Assembly (NCBI GenBank): GCA_963514095.1
Contig: OY741270.1
Coordinates: 24,750,529 to 24,814,528 of the forward strand
DNA: 64,000 nt
DNA from: Eutrigla gurnardus
Taxonomy: Eukaryota > Chordata > Actinopteri > Perciformes > Triglidae
Reading direction: 5' to 3'
This document shows positions 32,900 through 43,640 of the stretch, in pieces; within the stretch, counting starts at the first letter, position 1, and every line of letters starts with the position of its first letter. Made by a program: the position numbers and the translations under genes. The notes under the pieces are model-generated. The model did not search any database, was not told the origin of the DNA, and saw only the letters and a list, made by a program, of their open reading frames with translations.

Positions 32900-33090
32900 T
32901 CCAGTAGGTGGCGGCATCCGCCGTAAACGTTGGTTGTAGTCTGCCATTAAATAAAGGAAGAAAAAGAGCAGTAGAAGGAGAGAAGAAGAAGAATTGGTGT
33001 TTGGGTTCGTGTCGTTGGCCTCAAACTTTCACGGAACTGGAACCAGAAGATTCCAACAGAGATACCCGGACCCGGGACCAGCTGAAGCCG
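32900..33090 (+). promoter_or_regulatory. Probable C5orf63 promoter and untranslated exon
   Basis: A GTAGGTGGCGGCATCCGCCG element followed by an AGAAGAAGAAG tract matches a promoter-proximal motif that I recall as common in fish. A donor CTGAAGCCG|GTAAGTCTC at 33091 ends a plausible 5' UTR exon. Inferred only. Confidence 0.35.
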
Positions 33091-33199
33091 GTAAGTCTCC
33101 TGACGGGGTCCCGTCAGTAGAACCAGGGTCCGGACTACAGGTCAGCTAACAGGTTAGCTCACGGGCTAGGAAGCTAACTGAGGGTTAAACACCGGCCTT

Positions 33200-33332
<133 letters not shown>

Positions 33333-33414
33333 GGGAAGACTTCAAAACGTTAAACGGGTTGAAAGGTCATTTATGAAATATTTCTCTGCGATTAAACGGC
33401 TTCAGCAACGACAG

Positions 33415-33655
33415 CTGGACTTCAGAGTCCTGCTGGAGGACAGAGTCCTTCTGGAGGACAGAGTCCTGCTAGAGGGCAGAGTCCTGAGGGATTCCTGCTG
33501 GAGGTCCTGCTGGAGGACAGAGTCCTGCTGGAGTCCTGCTGGAGAACTTAGTCCTGCTGGAGGACAGAGTTCTGCTGAAGGGCAGAGTCCTGCTAGAGAA
33601 CTTAGTCCTGCTGGAGGACCGAGTCCTGCTGAGGACCGAGTCCTGCTGGAAGTCA
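33415..33655 (+). repeat. ~18-bp minisatellite before C5orf63 exon 1
   Basis: About 13 copies of GAGTCCTGCTGGAGGACA. Confidence 0.88.
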
Positions 33656-33821
33656 CCCGTTAAACGTGTCCTCCAGTCCTCCGTGTCTTTGAGTCCTGCG
33701 TCATTGTCTCATGGTGTCCTCGTGCTTCGTCTCATGGCCTTCCTCGCTCCTGCTCTGTGATTGGTCGACAGCTTGCTGGAAGTTTGAGGTCAGTAACATG
33801 TTTTGTTTGTTCTCAGATCGA

Positions 33822-35926
33822 ATGTTTCTCCTGAGACGGCCTGCCGCTCTGCAACCTCGTATCTCCAGACTGCTTTCTACTTTACCCACTCTGACTCTCT
33901 TTACTAAGGTAACGAAAACTCGTATCTCCAGACTGCTTTCCATTTTACCCACTCTGACTCTGTTTACTAAGGTAACGAAAACTCGTATCTCCAGACTGCT
34001 TTCTATTTTATCCACTCTGACTCTCTTTACTAAGGTTCACGAAAACTCGTATCTCCAGACTGCTTTCTATTTTACCCACTGGTACCCCTTTTCCACCAAC
34101 GCGAACCTAGTTCAAGAACCGGGCCGGTGCCCGTGCTGGTTCGCAGTTGGTTCAACTTGCGAACCTTCTGAAAACCTGTTTGCGTTTCCACCGGCTAGAG
34201 AGCCCAGAGAACCACGTCATTACGTCACTGTATACGTCTGAGGTTTCCCCGCAGCGCTAATTTCAAGCATAGCAGACATGTCTCTTCAGAAAAAGTGTTT
34301 ATTTTGGCAAATAATACAACAACAATAAAATACACAAAATACTAAAATCACAACATTTTTTAAAGTGTAGAACAGTGTGTGATCAATAGATCGGAGTGTT
34401 TGATGTTTAGTCATCTGCAGGTTGGACCTCCGTTCAATATCGCCGATGTCCGACAGCTCTACAAACACAAACCAGAGAACAGCGGTTTAATCACAAACGT
34501 GTCCACAACGCTGTAAACACAGATGTTAAGTCACGTTGGTAGTTGGTAACGTTTAGTGAGCCAACGGCAGTCAGAAAGTGGCATCCTAACGTTGTTGTTA
34601 GCAATATCACGCTAGCTGGCTAGCTAGCCGGTCAGCTTACATTACCCGAGGAAGCAAAGCCACTAGTTGCTGCTGATACGAACGTAATCACTAGCTTGGT
34701 AAACTAAACAGAAATGTGTCGTTGGTTTGCAACGAGGTGAAACATTTTAAAAGTGAAACTTACCGGGAACAGTAACGTTAGTAAAACTCCGTAGTGGCGT
34801 ATTTTCCCCCGTTGCCTCGAGCGTTAACCCCGCCCCCAGCCCCTAACGTAAGCCGGGGCCGGTTCCAGCCCAGCAAAGAGTTGGGGCCACTCGGGAACCA
34901 GTTTTCCTGGCCGAGAGCCGGCTCTTTGTCTGTGGAAACAGGAAGAACTGGTTCGCGATTGGGCACCGGCTCCGAACCAGCCCTCAAAATGCCTCGGTGG
35001 AAAAGGGCCATCTGACTCTCTTTACTAAGGAAACGAAACCTCATATCTCCAGACTCTGACTCTGTTGTACTGTTGTGGGCAGGTGATGATACACTGACTT
35101 TTTAAGTCACTTATTTAGGTAATGTGTCCTTGATCCTTGTTGTAAAATGGTAAAATAAACAAGATATTTTTACATTAATTACACGTTCATAAGAATTTGT
35201 AAGAAATCTGCTAATTGTAACATTAAGTTACTTCTGTGGTTCATAATGAAAGAATTGATTCTGTATTTATTCTGACGTGTGAAGGAAGCCCAGCTTGGTC
35301 AGTAGTCAGTCATGTGAGACGGTGTGTTTACAGTGACCCTGAGTGCTGCTAAATGGTGTTTCATTGACCAAACAATGACATTAAAGATATATATTCTATA
35401 TAACCTTTATTCTATGTATTCTATATATATATTCTATATCCTAACTAGTGTCCTCTCCGTAGGAGCCGTGTCCTCTTTGTGATGAAGCTAAAGAAGAGCT
35501 GGAACCCTTCAAACACCGAGTGAGACTATATGTCCAACCCGTCTCTCTCTGCCTGTCTCTCTCTCTGTCTGACCTGTCTCTGCCTGTCTCTCTGTCTGAC
35601 CTATCACTGTCTCTCTGTCTGACCTGTCTCTGTCTCTCTGTCTGACCTGTCTCTGTCTCTCTGTCTGACCTGTCTCACTGTCTCTCGGTCTGACCTGTCT
35701 CTGTCTCTCTGTCTGACCTGTCTCTGTCTCTCTGTCTGACCTGTATCTGTCTTACTGTATCTCTGTCTGACCTGTTTCTGCCTGTCTCTCTGTCTGACCT
35801 GTCTGTCTCTCTGTCTGACCTGTCTCTGCCTGTCTCTCTGTCTGACCTGTATCTGTCTCTCTGTCTAACCTGTCTCTGTCTCACTGTCTCTCTGCCTGAC
35901 CTGTCTCACTGTCTCTCTGTCTGACC

Positions 35927-35984
<58 letters not shown>

Positions 35985-36162
35985 GTTTGTCTTACAGCCG
36001 GTGGACATCAGTCTTCCAGAGAACAGGGTGTGGTTTGACAGGTACAGGTGGGACATACCTGTCTTCCACCTGGATGGACAGTTTGTGATGAAACATCGAG
36101 TGGACGTAGTCCTGCTGGACAAACTGCTGCGGGACACCGAGGCACAGAAAACTGATCAATAA
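33822..36162 (+). CDS. Glutaredoxin-like protein, C5orf63 homologue
   Basis: Three coding exons, 33822-33908, 35463-35519 and 35986-36162, give 106 aa in phase. The N-terminus (MFLLRRPAALQPRISRLLST) is basic and amphipathic and looks like a mitochondrial targeting peptide. It is followed by the thioredoxin-fold start LTLFTK, an EPCPLCDEAKEEL active-site region with CxxC, and WDIPVFHLDGQFVMKHRVD, the cis-Pro strand of glutaredoxin-like proteins. Human C5orf63 and yeast YDR286C share this layout; their biochemical role is not established, to my knowledge. The 3' end of exon 1 with its splice donor is tandemly duplicated in frame and may extend the protein by 21 residues (see findings). The 3' UTR is very short. 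Confidence 0.88.
33856..35065 (+). repeat. 63-bp tandem copies of the C5orf63 exon 1 end and splice donor
   Basis: Copy 1 (33856-33918) is the last 53 coding bases plus GTAACGAAAA. Copy 2 is 33919-33981 and copy 3 33982-34045 (donor now GTTCAC). Copy 4 is split by a transposon: 34046-34080, then 35012-35029 and on (donor now GAAACG). A degenerate copy 5 starts at about 35040. Copies differ by one or two bases each. Confidence 0.92.
34081..35011 (+). mobile_element. Non-autonomous DNA transposon (hAT-like MITE) inside the duplicated exon array
   Basis: About 930 bases bounded by GGTACCCCTTTTCCACC on the left and GGTGGAAAAGGGCCA on the right, inverted relative to each other. Similarity continues inward imperfectly (CCGGTGCCC, GCTGGTTCG, GCGAACC, GAGAGCC on both arms, in order), so the inverted arms are about 150 bp. 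No transposase frame is present. Removing it restores copy 4 of the 63-bp array with no duplicated target bases. Confidence 0.75.
35066..35462. other. C5orf63 intron 1, unique part
   Basis: AT-rich intron sequence up to the acceptor TCTCCGTAG at 35462. I see no other feature. Confidence 0.45.
35540..35985 (+). repeat. GTCTGACCTGTCTCTGTCTCTCT array ending in (TC)n, C5orf63 intron 2
   Basis: About 18 units around CTCTGTCTGACCTGTCTCTG followed by a 46-base (TC)n run that directly forms the polypyrimidine tract of exon 3 (acceptor ends 35985). Confidence 0.92.
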
Positions 36163-36164
36163 TC

Positions 36165-36170
36165 AATAAA
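36165..36170 (+). terminator. C5orf63 polyadenylation signal
   Basis: AATAAA begins two bases after the stop codon (36160-36162), so the 3' UTR would be only a few tens of bases. Confidence 0.5.
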
Positions 36171-36497
36171 CACAACTGATCAATGAATGTCTTTACTGCG
36201 TCTACTTTGGGGTTTATTATAGAAAACCAAACCAATCAGAGTGGCCGTCGGTGTGACGTCTCAACAGGAGGAACCAATGAGCTCTATCCGGTCACAACCA
36301 ATCAGGGTAGAGGCGTATTAGTGATGTCACTGATCACCTGAGTCACCTGATGCCGTGAGCTCATCAATATTTAACATATTGGAGGTTCAGAGACTCTGGC
36401 TGTCAGCCAATAACAGCCAGGTGGGCTGCGAGGTGGTGTCGTGTGCTGGTTGTCATGGAGACGGTCAGGTGTTTTCCTGTGAGGTGGAGGCGTGTTG

Positions 36498-37912
36498 ATG
36501 GCGTCCAGAGCTGAAGATGTTAAGGTTGCTCTGCAGAGAGCCAAGAAAAAGATCAGCAACCTGCAGCAACAGCTGAGCAACAAGTAAGTTATCAAATATA
36601 ACTTTAATATTTACATCTGTAACAACAAACCAATAAGTTAGATATAAAATACAATATATAAATATATCTTTAATATTTACATCTGTAACAACAAACCAAT
36701 AAGTTAGATATAAAATACAATATATAAATATATCTTTAATATTTACATCTGTAACAACAAACCAACAAATTAGATATGAGTATTATTTATAAATATATTG
36801 AGTAACGTGTCAGAGGACAGAGGAATGCTGGGTAACACCTCTGGATGATAGACAGGATGGAGTCTGGGTATCTGGTGGATCTGAGCAGCAATAGTGGAGA
36901 TTTCAGCTGTGATGGAGGAGACCTGGTTGGGGTCTATGTGGAATAGACCTGGTTGGGGTCTATGTGGAGGGATGCCCCGCCTCCTCTCTGGTACATTCTG
37001 CCAAGGTGCAGCAAATAAATGCACCTGATCCTGGGGCCAAACGCGGCTTTAGCACCTGCTTATAAACTGTGAGGTCTTCAGTGTTCTGGTAGGCAGGACC
37101 TGATTGGCCACTTAGAAGAGGGCGGGGCCTGTGTGAGTCTGTCGAGTCGAAGCATCACTGATGTTAATCACTGTGTTTCTAATGTGTTTGTGTTTCAGAG
37201 AAACCAGTTCAGAGAGTCCACAAGAGATCAGTTCAGCATGGACGCCCAGCAAAGAGCTCAGGGACTCTCTGGTGGACATGTACAGAGGTAAAATCCTGCT
37301 GCTGATACAACACATGTACATGGGCCTACTACTACTACTACTACTACTACTAGGGGCAGAGAATCTCAGCAATGTAAAGTTGCAAACTGAAAACAATCCA
37401 AATCATTGAATGTGTAATGACCTGGACTGTCCACCTGGTGGAGCTATGGTCCTTCACACAGCTGCACATCTACAGTGAACTCTGCAGCAGAGACATAGGG
37501 CAAGGGGTCAAAGGTCAGAGCACACTACTACTACTACTACTACTAAAACTACTAATGCTGTTACTACTAGAACTACTACTACTGTTACTACTAAAACTAC
37601 TACTAATACTACTGTTACTACGAGAAGTGCTACTACTAAAACTACTGGACTTGGAGACCTGCAGCTCTGTAGATCTGGAGAGCTGTAAACCTAGAGACCC
37701 GTAGACAAATCCACCTTCATACACTGGTGAGAATTCATTTGAGGTCTAAATTTAAATTCAACACCAGTTAAACATGTTTTTGGCGCCGCCTTCAGGAAGT
37801 ACGTGTTGTTACAGAGAGAAGATGGACAAGTCTATCAAACCTGTGTATAAACTTTGATAGTCACAGATCTGATCAATGAGCAACTGCTGCACACACACAC
37901 CCACATGCACGT

Positions 37913-37950
<38 letters not shown>

Positions 37951-38049
37951 TATTGTTAGATGAGGGTGGCCTGCAGACTCTGGTTTGTTTGATCAGGAAG
38001 TAGATCAGTGAAGTAGCTGCTTTTCATGTCTCCTTGTCTCTGTGTAGGA

Positions 38050-38106
<57 letters not shown>

Positions 38107-38747
38107 ACCACCCACTCTGCAGATTAAACACAGTTCACACAACGTCTCCTCCCTCTCTCTTCATTCATTCTCAGGCTCGATCTGCCTTTGTCGTCTCCGT
38201 CTTTATATTAATGTACTGACGAGAGAGAGAGAGAGAGAGAGAGAGATAATAAATTAGTAAAATAAAACATCACAGGTGGAGGTGACATCGTCACTCAAAT
38301 TTAACTCATGGTTTAGGATGTTGTAACTATGGTAACTTCACAGGACATTATGGTCTATGATGGACATTCGGCTTCCACAGGGGGGCGCTAGAGGGTTAAA
38401 TCAGACAGAAAGCATGTTGATCGTGTCTCTGATCGATCAATAAACGCCCAGAGAGACCAGAGAAGTGTCTGCAGGTGTCCATCGTTGTCTGTCCTTCCAA
38501 GGGACACTGATACAGATCAGAGACCCACTAGGGGCCCAGACTGGATCGGTATCCATCAGCTGATCAGAGATCAGTAAGAAACCCAGATTGGATCAGTTTG
38601 AATTGATCAGTTGATCAGAGATGTACTCTGTGTGTACTCTGTGTGTACTTTGTGTGTACTGGTCAATATATATATATATATATTTAATATTCAACAGAAA
38701 CAAACTTGGTCAAAGATCGACTGTGTTGTACATCAGTATACTGACTC

Positions 38748-38795
<48 letters not shown>

Positions 38796-41700
38796 TCCCC
38801 CCTCGGCTTAATGTCCGTATCTAAATTCATGTGCGGCGTGGCGTGGTGGCGGCGGGCGGATCACAGGCGGATTGTTGGATTTGAGCTGAAGCCTCTTTAA
38901 TCATCGTAACACCGTCATTAATATTCATGCAGTCAGCTGGAACAGACCACACTCACTGCACCAAACTTCCTGCACCAAATGTATTAAATACAGCTTAAAA
39001 AATTAATGGACTTTAGTTTTATTTTACATGAAGAAGAGGAGCGACATCCCCCCCCCCTCCCCCTCCTCATTGGTTTGGTCCTCTGATTGGCCTTTGGATT
39101 TTCCCTTTTTTCTGCAGATTTCTGTCTTCGAGGAGACTTCAAAGCGAGCGCGAGGCATGAACGGTCATTTAGAAGGATTTACCACATCATCACATCTGTA
39201 ATTGTACATGAATAATAAGGAGCGCCGCCGGGCTCAATTAGCTCTGAGTCCACATGGGGGAAGGGGGGGAGTGAGAGAAAAGTTTCAAAGTGAAAACACT
39301 GAATTATTATATTACTCAATGACTGAAAGGACCAGGACAGAACCCCATCAGAACCAGGACTTGATAACTGGTTCACTGCTCATAATGGAGACAGTGATAT
39401 TTAGTTCTCACTCAGGAGCTGGTTCAGCTGGAACCAGTCGAGAACCAGATCAGATCTTTTGCTGCCTCAGAGTTGAAGCGTGTTGTTGTCTTTTAATCAG
39501 ACCAGCTGGGCTTTCGTATCGAGTTACAGGTGTCAACATCCGGTTTTAGGAGGACGGAACCCCTCTGGAGGTAGGCCAGGAGGACGGAACCCCTCTAGAG
39601 GTAGTCCACGAGGACACAGAACCCCTCTGGAGCTAGGCCAGGAGGACAGAACCCCTCTAGAGGTAGTCCACAAGGACACGGAACCCCTCTGGAGCTAGGC
39701 CAGGAGGACAGAACCCCTCTGGAGGTAGGCCAGGAGGACGAAACCCCTCTAGAGGTAGTCCACGAGGACACAGAACCCCTCTGGAGCTAGGCCAGGAGGA
39801 CAGAACCCCTCTGGAGGTAGGCCAGGAGGACACGGAACCCCTCTGGAGGTAGGCCACAAGGACAGAACCCCTCTAGAGGTACGCCAGGAGGACACGGAAC
39901 CCCTCTGGAGGTAGGCCAGGAGGACATTGAACCCCTCTGGAGGCAGGCCACGAGGACAGAACCCCTCTGGAGGTAGGCCAGGAGGACATTGAACCCCTCT
40001 GGAGGCAGGCCACGAGGACAGAACCCCTCTGGAGGTAGGCCACGAGGACAGAACCCCTCTGGAGGTAGGCCAGGAGGACAGAACCCCTCTGGAGGCCGGC
40101 CAGGAGGACAGAACCCCTCTGGAGGTAGGCCACGAGGACAGAACCCCTCTGGAGGCCGGCCAGGAGGACAGAACCCCTCTGGAGGTAGGCCAGGAGGACA
40201 GAACCCCTCTGGAGGTAGGCCAAGAGGACACTGAACCCCTCTGGAGGCAGGCCAGGAGGACACGGAACCCCTCTGGAGGGTTAGATATCTGAAGACCTAA
40301 GACGTGTGATCTACTGAGATCTTCTCTGACAGTCTGAATGTTCTTTACAGACTTTGGGGGGGCTCAAAAAGCAGTGATCAACTTGGTTGTCTCTGACGTC
40401 TTTATGTGTCTGTCCACCTGTCTGTCTGTCTCTCTGTCTCAAACACTGACTGAATGATTTGTGTGTTTTCTTGTTTACTTTTGACTCAAGTGTTTCATGT
40501 ATTCCTGCCTCCTTTAATTTCACCTGAGGTGCTCTGCTCTTAACGAGGCCTTAACGAGATATTAGAGATGTGTTTGCTCTTCTGATGAGCCGCAAGTGTT
40601 TAGAAAGCTTGACATGACGACAGGATTACTGCTTGCTTATAATTCATTAATAATTAAGACAGGCAGACAGATGAAGGGACAGACAGGCAGAGAGACAGGT
40701 AGTGTGTATAAACACAATGTTTTATTTGAATCTGGTTTGATCTGTTCAGATAATCCCAGAGTGAACGTGGAGCTGCGGCAACGTCTGCCCTCGCCAGCAG
40801 CACAGCAACCCAGCAACTCAACCCAGCAACCAAGCAACTCAACCCAGCAACCCAGCAACTCAACCCAGCAACCAAGCAGCCCTGACAGGTAGAAGATTTC
40901 TTAAACTATTTATTAAAGCTGCAGTTTCAAGACAAACGAGGAACGCTGACCCACCGACCGAGTCTCTACTGGTCCTCACCCACAAACCTCTACACCTCCT
41001 CATCTGTTACTGTCAGATCTCAATCCCTCTAATCCCAGCACCAAGTAAACCTTCATTCTCACTTTAAGATCTCCTGGTTTGGGTCTTTGACCTGGGTGAA
41101 AGTCGGTGAGTTTTCTCTGGAGGACTGAAGTCTCCTTCTGGTCTTCTTCTTCGTTCTCTAGGCCTTCAGGGGAGATGGAGGTGGACCTTTCCCACAGCCG
41201 AGGTCCTTCTCCTCGGGCAGAGAGCTGTGTAGACGTTCCTGGTGGGGGAAGGACATTTGGAGGACCTACTAGTGTGGACCTCAGACCACACCTGGTGGAC
41301 CTCAGACCAAACCCGGTCAGCACTGAAGAAAGGTGAGATGGAAAAGAAACTGTGGAGAGACAATCAGATGGACCGACTCCTCCTCTGACTCCTCCTCTCT
41401 GGTTCCTCCTCTGCACCGACTCCTCCTCCTCTCTGACTCCTCCTCTACACTGACCTCTTGTCTCTGGTCCTTGTCTTGTCTCTGGTCCTGGTCTTGTCTA
41501 TGGTAATTAATAGTAAATAAATGAGAGTTTAATGTCAATAATGAGAGTTTAATAATAAATAAATAGTAAAACTGATGGTCATGGTAATGGGATTACATCT
41601 GCTTTATTAGGATGATCAGTAATAGATTACATCCTGCTGTATTAGGAGATTCATTAAGAAGTTTATTGCTTTATGAAACTTGTTCTTTGTCTCTTTTCGA

Positions 41701-43187
41701 TGTTTCCTGCGGAGACGTCACTGGGAGACGTGACCTATTAGATGAGATTAGTGTTGGCGTGGAGACGGGAATAGAGACAGGAATAGAGCGATAGTAGAGT
41801 TGATTAGAAGCAGCTGATATTATAAAGTCATAAGTTCATCTTATTTACCTGCTTTATTACGCCGTCTGACCTTTAAGGTGATATGAGAGAATTACAGTTA
41901 TTAAAGCAACGCCTTCGTCTCTGCAACGAGAGGTTAAAACACCTGATCTGACTACACACATGACACACACGCGGAGGTGATGTCACGGCAGTCCTGACCA
42001 ATCACAGCCTCCCTGAACACAAGCTGACCATCATCCAGTTTATGTCCTCGTTTATTGCAATAATACTTATGTGTTTACATTTAGTGATCCTTTAATTTTA
42101 CAAAGATTAGATCAACAGAGTGACACTTTTTCATGATTCAGATGCATCATGGGGATTTTCCGAGAGCCGCTAACTGACCCTCAACAGCTGGAGCTGAGGA
42201 CGGATTTATGAAACTGTCACCTTCAGTTAAAGAGTTCTGATTGGTTGATCCAAAAAAGGAAAAATGCCCCTTTATGTTGGTTCACACCAAACGACAGCAG
42301 GAGGAGGCGGGGCTTAGCACCAGAGAGGAGGCGGGGCTTCCCTCCACGTAGACCAGGTCAACACTATTGTTGCTTTGTACATGTTGAAGTCCCAGATCCA
42401 CCAGGAACCCAGACCCCGTCCTGTCTGGGTTCATGACATCATCATGACGTCATCCAGACGTGCTCGGTGGATTTCACCAAGCTGGATGCTGGATTCACTC
42501 GATCTAGCAAGACTTTGGTTCTGTTTGAATTAAACTTGTTGTTTCCTCCAGCTCTCATCAGGCAGTCATGTTTGGACCAATCACAGCGTCCGGTCGACCC
42601 AAGATGTTTGATCGAGACAAAAACATGTCGTTTCTACTGAACGAGCTCGACAGTCTGAGAGAGACCAACAACAAGGTACGTATGGTCACATCGCCCCACC
42701 CTGGTCACATCACCCCCACCCTGCTCACATCGCCCCACCCTGGTCACATCACCCCCACCCTGCTCACATCACCCCCACCCTGCTCACATCGCCCCACCCT
42801 GCTCACCTCGCCCCGCCCTGCTCACATCGCCCCCACCCTGCTCACATCACCCCACCCTGCTCACATCACCCCACCCTGCTCACCTTTGACCCCGAGATGT
42901 TTGTGTGATCTGGGTGTTTGACTCTTTGGTTGTCCCACTTCTCAGCTGCAGGATGAGCTGGTCCAGAAGGAAAAGGAGCTGCAGAGGAGGGAGGTGGAGG
43001 AGGTACTGAGGGAGGAGCAGATGGAGGCTCGAGGCTGGGAGAAACCTGCAGGTGAAGAGGAGGACGAGGAGGAGAGGGAGCAGGAAGAAGGAGGAGGAGG
43101 AGGAGGAGGATGTTACAGTTTACTTTCCTCTTAATCAGATCTGATCCGACCTCCACTTCTTAAATATTTGAATATTTGTCATGTACC

Positions 43188-43258
<71 letters not shown>

Positions 43259-43341
43259 CTCAGTTAAATCAATATCACATGTGTTTGGTTGAACACACAC
43301 ACTGTTCTGTTAAACCAACAGCTGCTTCGTTAACTGTCACC

Positions 43342-43418
<77 letters not shown>

Positions 43419-43557
43419 TGTGTGTGTGTGCGCGCGTGTGTGTGTGTGTGCGTGTGTGTGTGTGTGCGTGCGTGTGTGTGAAAACAAACTAAATGAAACC
43501 ATGTTTTCCTTGTTGATGCTGTGTGTATATGTATATATGTGTATATGTATATATTTG

Positions 43558-43640
<83 letters not shown>

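Noticed and set aside
39749..40263. Overlapping 116-160-codon frames (LQRGSV, SRGVLSSWP, PPEGFCP)
   Set aside because: Three frames of one ~30-bp array in a MIPOL1 intron.
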